A stretch of DNA of 64,000 nt from Nonomuraea dietziae (GCF_014195505.1 NZ_JACIBV010000002.1:682001-746000); one strand, 5' to 3'. Positions 17,204-26,263 are shown, numbered from the stretch's first letter. Translations and numbers: made by a program. The notes: generated by a model from the sequence alone, not told the origin.

Positions 17204-18732
17204 ACCCTATCGGGTTGCAGAGCCTCAACTGCACCCTCGTCGTGCGTAACCAGCACGATCGCCCCAGAATAGGACCTTAGCGCCGAAAGAACCTGCTCTC
17301 TACTGACCGGGTCGAGGTTGTTCGTGGGCTCGTCGAGCAGCAGGACGTTGGCGCTCGACAGCACCAGGATCGCCAGCGCCAGCCGGGTTTTCTCGCCGCC
17401 GGACAGCACGCCCGCGGGCTTGTCGACGTCGTCGCCGGTGAACAGGAACGAGCCGAGCACCTTGCGCAGCTCGGTGTCGGTGAACGTTCCTCCCGCCGAC
17501 CGCATGTTCTCCAGCAGCGTGCGGTCGGCGTCGAGGAGCTCGTGCTCCTGCGCGTAGTAGCCGACCTTGAGTCCGTGGCCTGGCCTGATCTGGCCGGTGT
17601 CGGGCTGCTCCACCCCTGCCAGCAGACGCAGCAGCGTGGTCTTGCCCGCGCCGTTCAGGCCGAGGATGACGACCCTGCTGCCCCTGTCGACGGCCATGCT
17701 GACGTCGGTGAAGATCTCCAGCGAGCCGTAGGACTTCGACAGCTCGTCGGCCATCAGGGGCGTCTTGCCGCAGGGCAGCGGCTCGGGGAAGCGCAGCTTG
17801 GCGACCTTGTCGCCCTTGCGCACCTCCTCGGTGCCGGTCAGCAGCCTGTTGGCGCGGCGCATCATGTCCTGGGCGGCCTTGGCCTTGGTGGCCTTGGCCC
17901 GCATCTTGTCGGCCTGCGCCAACAGGGCGCCCGCCTGCTTCTCCGCGTTGGCCCGCTCGCGCTTGCGGCGCTTCTCGTCGGTCTCGCGCTGGGCCAGATA
18001 GGCCTTCCAGCCGACGTTGTAGATATCGATCACACTGCGGTTGGCGTCGAGGTGAAGGACCTTGTTGACCGTCGCTTCAAGAAGACCAACATCGTGGCTG
18101 ATGATCACCAAGCCACCCTGATGTGATCGCAAAAAATCACGAAGCCACCCAATTGAGTCGGCATCGAGGTGGTTTGTCGGCTCGTCCAGAAGGAGAGTTT
18201 CTGCCCCACTGAAGAGAATTCGCGCCAATTCCACCCTTCTGCGCTGACCGCCGGAGAGCGTTTCCAGCGGCTGCTTGAGCACGCGGTCGGGCAGGCCGAG
18301 GCTGGAGGCGATCGAGGCCGCCTCGGACTCGGCCGCGTAGCCGCCGAGGACGTGCATCTGGTCCTCGAGCCTGCCGTAGCGCTTGACCGCCTTGTCGCGC
18401 ACCTTCGGGTCGTCGCTCGTCATGCCGAGCTCGGCCTCGTGGAGCTTGCGCAGCACCTCGTCGAGGCCGCGGGCCGACAGGATGCGGTCGCGCGCGAGCA
18501 CCTGCAGGTCGCCCTGGCGGGGGTCCTGGGGGAGGTAGCCGACGCTGCCCGAGGTGGTGACCGATCCGGCGGCGGGCATCCCCTCACCGGCCAGGACCTT
18601 GGTGAGGGTCGTCTTGCCCGCGCCGTTGCGGCCGACCAGGCCGATCTTGTCTCCTGGGTTGACCCTGAACGACGCGTTCTCGATGAGCAGGCGCGAGCCC
18701 GCGCGCAGCTCGATGTCACTGGCGATGATCAT
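17134..18732 (-). CDS. ABC-F family ATPase (ribosome-associated type)
   Basis: 532 residues with two ATPase domains and no membrane segments. Walker A motifs are GRNGAGKTT near residue 36 and GLNGAGKTT near 354; signatures are LSGGQRRRVE and LSGGEKTRLA; Walker B motifs are LLLDEPTNHLD and LLLDEPTNNLD. The linker at about residues 245-310 is highly basic, as in proteins that bind the ribosomal E site. Such proteins act as translation factors or antibiotic-resistance ATPases; there is no evidence to choose. Two stretches inside the gene (about 18061-18240 and 17134-17290) are only about 50% GC, clearly below the flanking coding DNA. The leader may fold so as to hide a GGGAG ribosome site. Confidence 0.9.
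   Translation of the reverse strand: MIIASDIELRAGSRLLIENASFRVNPGDKIGLVGRNGAGKTTLTKVLAGEGMPAAGSVTTSGSVGYLPQDPRQGDLQVLARDRILSARGLDEVLRKLHEAELGMTSDDPKVRDKAVKRYGRLEDQMHVLGGYAAESEAASIASSLGLPDRVLKQPLETLSGGQRRRVELARILFSGAETLLLDEPTNHLDADSIGWLRDFLRSHQGGLVIISHDVGLLEATVNKVLHLDANRSVIDIYNVGWKAYLAQRETDEKRRKRERANAEKQAGALLAQADKMRAKATKAKAAQDMMRRANRLLTGTEEVRKGDKVAKLRFPEPLPCGKTPLMADELSKSYGSLEIFTDVSMAVDRGSRVVILGLNGAGKTTLLRLLAGVEQPDTGQIRPGHGLKVGYYAQEHELLDADRTLLENMRSAGGTFTDTELRKVLGSFLFTGDDVDKPAGVLSGGEKTRLALAILVLSSANVLLLDEPTNNLDPVSREQVLSALRSYSGAIVLVTHDEGAVEALQPDRVILLPDGTEDAWSAEFSDLVALA
18061..18240 (-). other. Low-GC patch inside the ABC-F gene
   Basis: By counting, the three 60-base lines here are about 53, 50 and 53% GC, against roughly 70% on both sides. 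The encoded residues (~164-224) are the conserved signature-to-H-loop part of the first ATPase domain, so the protein is normal while the codon choice is not. Confidence 0.7.
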
Positions 18733-18742
18733 GTTGGAAAGG

Positions 18743-18801
18743 ACACTCCCGGGATAGGGATGACGGTCATGGCGGCGTGGGGGCCGGTCAGTCGGGAGTG
18801 T
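18743..18801 (-). promoter_or_regulatory. Leader inverted repeat that could mask the ABC-F ribosome site
   Basis: ACACTCCCG (18743-18751) and CGGGAGTGT (18793-18801) are perfectly complementary over 9 bp with a 41-nt loop. On the coding strand, the copy next to the gene contains GGGAG about 12 nt before the ATG at 18732. Pairing would sequester this possible Shine-Dalgarno. Leader control is common for ABC-F genes, but none is shown here. Confidence 0.4.
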
Positions 18802-18878
18802 GCATGGGGATCAGTGTACGGGCAGGGGCACGCCTCCTCCTCTGCATAACGGACGGGCCGGGCCTGTGCTTCCCCCGG

Positions 18879-21452
18879 TCACAGGTGCCCGCCGATCAGC
18901 GCCAGGTTCTGGATGGCCGCCAGGCCGTACTGCGCGGCGTCGTTGGTGGAGACGAAGGGCGCCTCCAGCACGGGGGCGGGCACGCCGGGGCCGTCGACGA
19001 GCGTGGCGCTCCAGTCGTCCTGGCGTTGCAGGGCGTTGGTGTTGAGCTGGTCGCCCTCGTCGAGGCGGAACCTGCGCCAGGCCCACGCGGCCAGCTCGGC
19101 GTCGCCGGTGCGGGCCGCCGCGTAGGCGGTCAGCCGGCTGTGCGCCTGCACCAGCGACACACCGCTCAGCGCCTGGCCGAGCTCGGCCTCCTGCACGTCG
19201 GCGGGGGCGAGATAGAGCCTGCAGTAGTCGAGCCAGGCCCGCTCGAAGCCGGGGACGCCCAGGTCGAGGGCGATGAGCTCCGCGCACATCTCGGGCAGCC
19301 CGAAGACCGCCGACAGGTGCGAGAGGGTGACAGGGGCCTGCCTGGAGGTGTCGAACCGTCCGGTGGCGAGGTCGAGCATGGCCTGTCCGTGCAGGAAGCC
19401 GTGCGGCAGCGCGCCGATGTCGGCCATCGTGCCCAGGAGGCGGTCCCTGGCCCGCTCGTCGCCGTGCCGCTCCCACCTGGTCAGCCACGCGGCGGCCAGG
19501 GCGCCCCAGTCGGCGCCGAGCCCGACCGACAGCGCCGAGGGATCGGGGGTGTAGACGTCGTCGCGCACCTTGCGCAGCGGGTCGATCGCGACGAAGGTCT
19601 CCTCGGGCGCGGCCAGCTCGTCCAGCAGGTCGCCGGTGCGCTCGTCGGCGGTCAGGTAGAAGTAGAAGCGGCGGTAGGCGGCGTTGGAGATGCGCAGCTG
19701 CTTGCACGAGCAGCCCCAGTGCTGCACGTTGTGCCTGGTGCCCAGGCCCTTCCACCTGCCGAGGTGGTAGACGTCCACCTCTCCCGTGTGACGGGTCATG
19801 GACTCGGCGAAGCGGAAGACGTCGGCCCTGCCGGTGCGCAGGTACTGGTACCACAGCCACAGGTCGGGCGAGAGCTCGGAGTTGTCCCACGCGTAGCCGC
19901 CGACGTCGTAACGCCAGGTGTGCCTGTCGGCGTCGTAGGTGTGCATGACGTCGCCGTAGTCCCAGAACCCGTACCACCTGCGCTGCTCGCGCTCGCGCGC
20001 GTAGTGCTCGAACAGCAGGTCCAGGCGTTGCTCGATCTCGGCGCGGGCGGCGTTCGACCGGTCGGGCAGGCTCCAGTCGCCGAAGACGCCCGCCCGCAGG
20101 ATCCGCTCGGGGGAGGCGGCCAGCAGCCCTGGAGAGTTGAGCGCGGTGGCGTGCTCGGCCAGCTCCTCGGCGCGGGGGGTGGCCTCGTAGGCCGTGAGCG
20201 TGAGCTCGTGGGTGCGGGCGACGCCGCGGGCGTCGCCGAAGCCCGGCTCGTAGTCCTCGTAGGTGATCTCCAGGCCCTCCAGCTGCTCGGCGAAGGTGTC
20301 CTGGCCCATGCCGTCGTGGTAGAAGCGCAGGTCCATGGGGGGCGCGGACGGTGACCACAGCCACACCGTCGCCGTGGCCAGCTCGGTGGCCGCGTCCCTC
20401 ACGTCGATGCGGGTGGGGTGCAGCCGCCAGAAGTCGCGCAGACCGAAGCCCAGGCCGCCGCTCACGCCGCCGACGTAGCCGTAGCCCTGCGCGCGGGTGC
20501 CCGAGGGGATCGTCACCCACGCGTGGCCGGGGGCGGTGCGTTTGCGCAGGGTGAAGCCGTCGGCGCTGGACTGGTCCAGGGTGTAGTCGTTCCACGCGGG
20601 GATCAGGTGCAGCCGATCGGCCACCTCGGGGTTGCCGATCGGCCCGCAGGCGCGGCCCTCGACCTGCGCCTGCCGTACGGCGGGGCCGGGGTCGCGGCGC
20701 AGGCCCGTGAGCCCGCGCACGGCCTCGGTGAGGAAGCCGCTCTCCCCCGCCAGCCGCACGTGACGGTCGTGGAGCTCGTCGCGCATGACCACGTCGGCGC
20801 GCAGCCCGAGCCCGGCCAGGAAGTCGCGCTCCGGGTCGCCGTCCCAGACGAAGGTGTGGACGACGCGCACGTCGCAGGCGCCGGCGTAGAAGTACAGGCG
20901 GACGGTGAACGGCAGCCAGTCGCCGTGGCGGCCCTCCAGCCGCAGCACCGCCCTGACCGGCCCCTCCTGCTCCACCACGACCCGCTGGACGAGGCCCTTC
21001 GCCTGCCGGCGGACGCGCGAGCCGTCCTCGTCGGGGCTGTCCTGGCGCAGGCTCACCAGGCGCACGTCGCGCGCCAGCTCGCGGCCGCCGAGGCGGATCG
21101 AGCTGATCAGCGTGCCGCCCGTCTCGGCCACCGTCCACTCGCGCTCGCCGGTGGCGACCCGCACCAGGCCGCTCTGCCTGGTCACGGTCACGGGCCGCTC
21201 CGGCGCGGCGGGCTCGCCGCCCGCCAGCAGATCGTAGGAGCCCGCCGGTACGGCCTGCGGCCCGATCGCGTGGGCCGACCACTTGACCGAGCCGTCGGGC
21301 CAGGTGGCGGTCACCCAGCTCTGCACCGGGGTGCCGTCGGCCATGGCGAAGGTCTCGTGGGAGCCGACGGCGCCGCGCGGCCAGGGCACCCCCCAGGTCA
21401 CGCCCTGTCTCCTCGGCTCCTCCAGCCAGTGCAGCGGCGTCGGCGTCGTCAT
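18879..21452 (-). CDS. YetA/PcRGLX-like exo-rhamnogalacturonan lyase family protein
   Basis: 857 residues from the ATG at 21450-21452, which overlaps the stop of the esterase gene in ATGA. It starts MTTPTPLHWLEEPRRQGVTW without a signal peptide, so it should be cytosolic. The first ~300 residues are beta-rich (GVPWPRGAV, then SVKWSAHAIGPQAVPAG), matching the N-terminal domain of the YetA/PL26 family. The rest is helical with many aromatic motifs (RWYGFWDYGDVMHTYD, GGYAWDNSE), an (alpha/alpha) toroid. In Bacillus subtilis yetA lies at the end of the lpl transporter operon, as here. Likely role: breakdown of imported rhamnogalacturonan-I oligosaccharides. The exact bond cleaved is inferred from family and neighbours. 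Confidence 0.8.
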   Translation of the reverse strand: MTTPTPLHWLEEPRRQGVTWGVPWPRGAVGSHETFAMADGTPVQSWVTATWPDGSVKWSAHAIGPQAVPAGSYDLLAGGEPAAPERPVTVTRQSGLVRVATGEREWTVAETGGTLISSIRLGGRELARDVRLVSLRQDSPDEDGSRVRRQAKGLVQRVVVEQEGPVRAVLRLEGRHGDWLPFTVRLYFYAGACDVRVVHTFVWDGDPERDFLAGLGLRADVVMRDELHDRHVRLAGESGFLTEAVRGLTGLRRDPGPAVRQAQVEGRACGPIGNPEVADRLHLIPAWNDYTLDQSSADGFTLRKRTAPGHAWVTIPSGTRAQGYGYVGGVSGGLGFGLRDFWRLHPTRIDVRDAATELATATVWLWSPSAPPMDLRFYHDGMGQDTFAEQLEGLEITYEDYEPGFGDARGVARTHELTLTAYEATPRAEELAEHATALNSPGLLAASPERILRAGVFGDWSLPDRSNAARAEIEQRLDLLFEHYAREREQRRWYGFWDYGDVMHTYDADRHTWRYDVGGYAWDNSELSPDLWLWYQYLRTGRADVFRFAESMTRHTGEVDVYHLGRWKGLGTRHNVQHWGCSCKQLRISNAAYRRFYFYLTADERTGDLLDELAAPEETFVAIDPLRKVRDDVYTPDPSALSVGLGADWGALAAAWLTRWERHGDERARDRLLGTMADIGALPHGFLHGQAMLDLATGRFDTSRQAPVTLSHLSAVFGLPEMCAELIALDLGVPGFERAWLDYCRLYLAPADVQEAELGQALSGVSLVQAHSRLTAYAAARTGDAELAAWAWRRFRLDEGDQLNTNALQRQDDWSATLVDGPGVPAPVLEAPFVSTNDAAQYGLAAIQNLALIGGHL

Positions 21453-22054
21453 GGAAGCTCCCTCGCCACGATCGCGGCCACAGCGTCGGCGCCGCGGAAG
21501 TTGAAGTGGGTGTCGTCGCTGATCCCGCCGGGGTAGAGCGGATGCTCGCCCGGTCCGAACCAGGTGAACAGCGACCTGGACCCCTCGGGGCCGAGCCGCT
21601 CGTAGAGCTCGGTGGTGGCCCGCGTGAGGTCGACGAGCCGCACGTCCTCCCACCCGGCCAGCTCGCGCACCTGGCGGGGCAGGTCGCCGTGGGTGGGCAC
21701 GAGGCGCTCCCCCTCGAACCTGCGCCGCTGCACGGGAGTGCACAGGATCGGGTTCGCGCCCGTGGCGCGGGCCTCCTCGACGAACACCCGCAGGTTCTCC
21801 TGGTAGGTGATCGCCGGATCCTTCTGGTCGTTGTGGCCGAACTGGATCACGACGAGGTCGCCTGGTCCCGCCTCACGCAGCAGCGCCGCCCACAGCCCCT
21901 CGGCCCGATGGCTCACCGTGGTCGCGCCGCCCTTGGCGAAGTTGCGCACGGGGCTCGAGACGAACGCGCCGAGCTGCGCGCCCCAGCCCGACATCGGCGC
22001 CTCCCACGCGGGGCAGGAGGCCACCGTCGAGTCGCCGGCCAGCAGGATCGCCAC
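21449..22054 (-). CDS. SGNH/GDSL esterase, rhamnogalacturonan acetylesterase-like (RhgT/YesT)
   Basis: 201 residues. The GTG start at 22052-22054 shares bases with the stop codon of the permease gene (TAGTG), so translation is coupled. GDST near residues 8-11 carries the nucleophile Ser, GHND at 74-77 is block III, and SDDTHFN near the C terminus carries the catalytic Asp and His. The spacing fits the rhamnogalacturonan acetylesterase branch. There is no signal peptide, so deacetylation would take place on imported oligosaccharides in the cytosol. It is followed by the YetA-like gene with a 4-bp overlap. Confidence 0.85.
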   Translation of the reverse strand: MAILLAGDSTVASCPAWEAPMSGWGAQLGAFVSSPVRNFAKGGATTVSHRAEGLWAALLREAGPGDLVVIQFGHNDQKDPAITYQENLRVFVEEARATGANPILCTPVQRRRFEGERLVPTHGDLPRQVRELAGWEDVRLVDLTRATTELYERLGPEGSRSLFTWFGPGEHPLYPGGISDDTHFNFRGADAVAAIVARELP

Positions 22055-22941
22055 TACTCCTTCACCGACCCGATCAGCACACCCTTGGCGAAGTGCTTCT
22101 GCAGGAACGGGTAGAAGAACAGGATCGGCAGGGTGGCGATGACGACGACCGCGAACTTCAGGCCCTCCACGGGGAAGAAGACCGAGTCGAGCGATGCCAG
22201 GGCGTTCTCGGCGTTGGCGCTGGTGAGCTGCCTGACGATCACCTGGAGCGTCCACTTGCTGTTGTCGTCGATGTAGAGCAGCGGCGACATGTAGTCGTTC
22301 CAGATGCCCACCGCGTAGAACAGCGAGAACGTCGCGATGATGGGCTTCGACAGCGGCAGCACGATCTTGAAGAAGACGCCCATCTCGTTGCAGCCGTCGA
22401 TGCGCGCCGCCTCCTCCAGCGCCTGCGGAAGCTCCTGGAAGAAGCTCTTGACGATGATCAGGTAGAACGGGTTGATCGCCAGCGGCAGGATCAGCGCCCA
22501 GTAGCTGTTGAGCAGTCCGAGGTCGCGCACCACCAGGTAGGTGGGGATCATGCCGCCGCTGAAGACGAGAGTGAAGATGACCAGGTTGAGCACCAGAGTG
22601 CGGCCCGGCAGATAGCGCTTGGCCAGCGGGTAGGCCATGGTGAGCGTGAGGATCACCTGCACGACCGCGCCCACGGCCGTCACGACGATCGTGGTGATCA
22701 GCGCGCGGACGAAGGTGTCGGTGGCGAAGATGTACTCGTAGGTGCTGGTGACGAACTTCTCCGGCCACAGGAAGAACGGCCGCGAGGCGATCTCCGACTC
22801 GGTGGCGAACGAGCCGGCCAGGACGTAGAGCAGCGGCAGGACCGTGACCAGGGCCAGGCCCACGAGCAGCATGATGTTGAGTGCGTCGAAGACGCGGCTG
22901 CCGACGGAGGTGTGGTGACCCACCGACTTCTTGGCTGACAT
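22054..22941 (-). CDS. Carbohydrate ABC transporter permease, LplC/YtcP-like
   Basis: 295 residues from the ATG at 22939-22941, preceded by AAAGGAG; an upstream in-frame ATG at 22965 has no ribosome site. Six transmembrane segments are visible. The cytoplasmic coupling loop has the EAA motif EEAARIDGCNEMGVFFKIVLP near residues 185-205. Motifs FSGGMIPTYLV and GIWNDYMSPLLYI are typical of the LplC/YesQ/YtcP permeases for complex oligosaccharides. It pairs with the LplB-like permease upstream (10-bp gap) and shares bases with the esterase start downstream. Confidence 0.9.
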   Translation of the reverse strand: MSAKKSVGHHTSVGSRVFDALNIMLLVGLALVTVLPLLYVLAGSFATESEIASRPFFLWPEKFVTSTYEYIFATDTFVRALITTIVVTAVGAVVQVILTLTMAYPLAKRYLPGRTLVLNLVIFTLVFSGGMIPTYLVVRDLGLLNSYWALILPLAINPFYLIIVKSFFQELPQALEEAARIDGCNEMGVFFKIVLPLSKPIIATFSLFYAVGIWNDYMSPLLYIDDNSKWTLQVIVRQLTSANAENALASLDSVFFPVEGLKFAVVVIATLPILFFYPFLQKHFAKGVLIGSVKE

Positions 22942-22951
22942 ACGAACTCCT

Positions 22952-23923
22952 TTAGAACAGTCCACGCTGACCGAGGCGCTTGGCGAGCCAGTTGCAGCCG
23001 AAGATCAGCACGACGCCGGCGACGCCCTTGAACAGGCCCACGGCGGTCGCGTAGCTGTAGCCGCCCTGCGTGATTCCGACGTAGTAGACGAAGGTGTCGA
23101 ACACGTCGGCGGTCGAGCGATTGAGCGAGTTGGTCATCAGCCAGAGCTGCTCGAAGCTGGCGTCCAGCAGGTTGCCCGAGGTGAGGATGGCCATGACGAC
23201 GATCGTCGGGCGGATCGCGGGCAGCGTCACATGCCAGAACTGCCGCCAGCGCCCTGCGCCGTCCATGCGGGCGGCCTCGTACTGGTCGGCGTTCACACCG
23301 GCCAGCGCGGCCAGATAGATGATCGTGCCCCAGCCGGTCGACTTCCACAGCGTCTGCATGACGATGATGGGCCTGAACCACTCGGCCTGGGCGACGTAGT
23401 CGACCTTGGCGCCGCCGACGAAGCCGTGGATCCAGTTGGCGATCACGCCGAAGTCCACCGAGAACAGCAGGTAGGTCAACGACGCGACGATGGTCCACGA
23501 CAGGAAGTGGGGAATGTAGACCAAGGACTGGATCGAGCGCTTGAGGACGTTGAACCGCAGCTCGTTCAGCATCAGGGCGACGATGATCGGCGCGGGGAAG
23601 GCGAAGACGATCATCAGGAGCGCGAGGATCAGCGTGTTGCCGAGCAGGCGGCCGAAGTCGGGGCCGGTGAACAGGTCCTGGAAGTGGGCCAGGCCCACCC
23701 ACTCGCTGCCGGAGTAGCCGAGGAAGGGGACGAAGTCCTGGAAGGCGATGGTCAGGCCGTACATCGGCAGATACTTGAAGATCGCGAAGTAGACGAGACC
23801 GGGCAGGAGCATGAGGTAGAGCCAGCGGTAGCGCAGCAGCGCGGCGCCGACCGACAGCCTGTCTCGGCGCCTCGGCTTTCGTGGGACCGCCTTCACGGGA
23901 GGCGGCGCCAGGTCGGTGGCCAA
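22952..23923 (-). CDS. Carbohydrate ABC transporter permease, LplB-like
   Basis: 323 residues with a basic cytosolic N terminus (PRKPRRRDR) and six transmembrane segments. The EAA loop is QYEAARMDGAGRWRQFWHVTL near residues 225-245. YLPMYGLTIAFQDF and FGCNWLAKRLGQRGLF at the ends are diagnostic for the LplB/YtdP-neighbour permeases. It forms the membrane channel with the LplC-like protein and receives sugar from the LplA-like lipoprotein. No transporter ATPase is encoded in the operon, so it probably borrows a shared ATPase of the MsmX/MsiK type. Confidence 0.9.
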   Translation of the reverse strand: MATDLAPPPVKAVPRKPRRRDRLSVGAALLRYRWLYLMLLPGLVYFAIFKYLPMYGLTIAFQDFVPFLGYSGSEWVGLAHFQDLFTGPDFGRLLGNTLILALLMIVFAFPAPIIVALMLNELRFNVLKRSIQSLVYIPHFLSWTIVASLTYLLFSVDFGVIANWIHGFVGGAKVDYVAQAEWFRPIIVMQTLWKSTGWGTIIYLAALAGVNADQYEAARMDGAGRWRQFWHVTLPAIRPTIVVMAILTSGNLLDASFEQLWLMTNSLNRSTADVFDTFVYYVGITQGGYSYATAVGLFKGVAGVVLIFGCNWLAKRLGQRGLF

Positions 23924-23944
23924 AGCGGCCTCCTTTCGTGACGC

Positions 23945-23972
23945 GGGGGCTCGGGACTGTTCCCGAGCCCCC
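23945..23972 (-). terminator. Intercistronic hairpin between binding protein and permease genes
   Basis: GGGGGCTCGGGA and TCCCGAGCCCCC pair perfectly over 12 bp around a 4-nt loop, between the lplA-like stop (23980) and the lplB-like start (23923). There is no U-tract. Such hairpins often protect or partly terminate the binding-protein message so that more of it is made than of the permeases. Confidence 0.6.
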
Positions 23973-23979
23973 TGGCGAA

Positions 23980-25539
23980 TCAGTTACCGGCCTTGGCGAC
24001 CAGGGCGCCCAGTTCGGTGACGACCTGCGTGCCGCCGCTGTCGTACCAGCGCTTGATCTCGGCCTTGAGCTGCTCCTCGGTGATCTCTCCCGCCAGGTAC
24101 TTGACCCTGGCGTCGGTGACGATCGGGTGAAGGGTCGCGCCCTTGGCCGTCAGCGTCGGCGAGATGTAGGGAAGCGCCGGGTCGTGCACCGCCGTCTGCA
24201 GGTCGAGCTCCTCCAGCTCCTTGCGCAGCTTGAGGTTCTCCCGCTCCGCCTCGCTCGCCGGCCTGAGCTCGTAGGCGTCGCCCGCCACGCCGACGCTCGA
24301 CGTGGTGCCCAGCTGGATGAAGGCGTAGTCGACGTCGTTGTTGATGGTCTTGACCGCGGGGTCGTTCTCGTTGATCCGCACGGCGTAGCCGTCCTCGACC
24401 TTGTAGTTACGCCCCTCGATGCCGTTGTTGACGAGCCTCGCGCCCTCCTTGGAGGCCAGCTTGTCCAGAGCCTTGAGCACGTCGTCGAGCTGGGCCTCGG
24501 TCCTGATGTTCTGCTTGGAGATCGTGACGATGCCGTTGAAGCCGGTGAAGGGGAGCGAGAACTTCTTGCCGTCGGGGCGCGAGAGGTTGCCGGTCATCGC
24601 CAGCTTCTTGGCGTAGCCGTCCGGGTCCTGCTCCTTGAGCAGGCTGTACAGCTGGGTGGCCCGCACGTTGACGTCGATGATGATGCCGCCCTTGCCCTGG
24701 ACGAACGGGTCGTTCCACTTGGCGGTGTCGAGAGTGGCGAAGTCGCGGTTGACCAGGCCCTCGTCGACCATCTTCTTCATGTAGCGGTTGGCCTCCATGA
24801 ATTCAGGCGTGTCGAACTCGGGGACGAGCTTGCCGTCGCGCATGCCGTAGCCGTTGGGGGCGCCGAACCAGACGTCGATGGCGTTGAACGGGTTGGAGGA
24901 GTTGAAGATCGGGGTCGGCCACTTCGGGATGATGAGGCCGTAGGTGTCCTTCTTGCCGTTGCCGTCGGGGTCCTTCTCGGTGAACGCCTTGGCCACGTTG
25001 TAGAGGTCGTCGGTGGTCTTGGGCAGCTCCAGGCCGAGCTTGTCCAGCCAGTCCTTGCGCAGCAGCACCGCCGAGCGCAGCAGCGGCCTGATGCGGTAGA
25101 TGCCGTAGTTCTTGCCGTTGGTCGAGGAGTTGAGCCTGACCTGCTCGTTCCTGGGCTTGAGGTTCGGGTACTTGTCCAGCTTGTCGGTCAGGTCCCAGAA
25201 CGCGCCTGCCTCGGCGGCCTTGACGAAGGACGGGCCCTTGTTGTCCTGGATGACCATGACGTCAGGGATCTTGTCCGAGGCCAGCGTGACGTTGGTCTTG
25301 TCGGGGTAGTCGGCGTTGGGCACCCAGGTGATCTGAAGCTTCTTGCCGGTCAGCTTCTCGACGGCCTGCTGGATCTCACCCGAGGGGTTGGGAGCCGTGC
25401 CGAACAGCGGGACCATCATGGTCAGCGCGCCGTTGCCGCCCTGGCCCTCGCCTGCTCCTCCGCCCGAACAGGCGGCGGCGAGGAGAGCGGCTGTTAGCGT
25501 TAACACACCGGCCAGGAGGCGGCGGGGGGATGTGCTCAT
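23980..25539 (-). CDS. Extracellular oligosaccharide-binding lipoprotein, LplA-like
   Basis: 519 residues from the ATG at 25537-25539. The signal peptide MSTSPRRLLAGVLTLTAALL ends in the lipobox LLAAAC, followed by a Gly-rich tether, so the protein is anchored outside the membrane. At over 500 residues it belongs to the large LplA/YtcQ solute-binding group; GTAPNPSGEIQQAVEKLTG and IYRIRPLLRSAVLLRKDWLD match that group. It would deliver pectin-derived oligosaccharides to the two permeases downstream. The start overlaps the DUF624 stop by one base (TGATG). Confidence 0.9.
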   Translation of the reverse strand: MSTSPRRLLAGVLTLTAALLAAACSGGGAGEGQGGNGALTMMVPLFGTAPNPSGEIQQAVEKLTGKKLQITWVPNADYPDKTNVTLASDKIPDVMVIQDNKGPSFVKAAEAGAFWDLTDKLDKYPNLKPRNEQVRLNSSTNGKNYGIYRIRPLLRSAVLLRKDWLDKLGLELPKTTDDLYNVAKAFTEKDPDGNGKKDTYGLIIPKWPTPIFNSSNPFNAIDVWFGAPNGYGMRDGKLVPEFDTPEFMEANRYMKKMVDEGLVNRDFATLDTAKWNDPFVQGKGGIIIDVNVRATQLYSLLKEQDPDGYAKKLAMTGNLSRPDGKKFSLPFTGFNGIVTISKQNIRTEAQLDDVLKALDKLASKEGARLVNNGIEGRNYKVEDGYAVRINENDPAVKTINNDVDYAFIQLGTTSSVGVAGDAYELRPASEAERENLKLRKELEELDLQTAVHDPALPYISPTLTAKGATLHPIVTDARVKYLAGEITEEQLKAEIKRWYDSGGTQVVTELGALVAKAGN

Positions 25540-26165
25540 CAGTTTCCTTTCGGATGCAGACGCGCTTCGTTCTCCGCGAAGAAGCGCAGGCAGAGCCAGG
25601 TGTTCAGCTGGATCCACGCTCCCGCGCCGACGGCGAGGGCGAGGACCGGCAGCGTCGCGCCCGCGTAGACCACCGCCACGAAGACGAACAGCAGCACAAT
25701 CGTGGAGGCGGGACGGACCAGCGCGAACAGTGAAGCCTTGACCAGGTAGGCGGGCAGCCTGAGGTCGTAGCGGACGTACAGGGGCAGCAGGTGGGCGGTG
25801 ATGACGACCAGCACGAGCAGCGCCACGAGGGTCGCCGCCCTCGGGGCCTCGCCCGCCGGGCCCAGAGCAGAGAAGTACAGGTAGTTGCCCGCGAGGACGG
25901 TGCCCAGCGCCGCTGGTGGCAGCACGAGCAACGAGCCCCTGACGAACTCCCGCCGGTAGACGTCGAGGAATTCGCGCCAGTTATGAATCGTTTCATTTTC
26001 AGCGTGCCGCCGCGCCAGCGTGTACGCCGCGACGGTGGCGGGACCGAGGCCTAGGACCACGCCGCCCGCGAGGGTGAACACGATCCAGAGCAGGTTGAGC
26101 CTGACCGCCCACAGCACCTCGTCACAGGCGGAGTAGAGCCTGGTCAACCAGGTGGAGCCGGTCAT
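25539..26165 (-). CDS. DUF624 membrane protein, YesL-like
   Basis: 208 residues with five to six hydrophobic helices. Family features include LNLLWIVFTLAGGVVLGLGPAT near the N terminus, YRREFVRGSLL, and a basic/aromatic C-terminal end. YesL-type proteins are of unknown mechanism but are almost always encoded beside LplABC-type sugar importers, as here. This is the first gene of the transporter operon; the promoter lies about 100 bp upstream and overlaps a LacI-type operator. Stop and next start share a base (TGATG), so translation is coupled. Confidence 0.88.
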   Translation of the reverse strand: MTGSTWLTRLYSACDEVLWAVRLNLLWIVFTLAGGVVLGLGPATVAAYTLARRHAENETIHNWREFLDVYRREFVRGSLLVLPPAALGTVLAGNYLYFSALGPAGEAPRAATLVALLVLVVITAHLLPLYVRYDLRLPAYLVKASLFALVRPASTIVLLFVFVAVVYAGATLPVLALAVGAGAWIQLNTWLCLRFFAENEARLHPKGN

Positions 26166-26263
26166 GTCGCACCACCGGTGAAGGTGGAGCGGCCGAAGGG
26201 GATGAAGAGTTGCACCGGGGTTCCTGCCCTGTAAAAAGCGGGTGAACGGCGGTTGGTGCTGCG

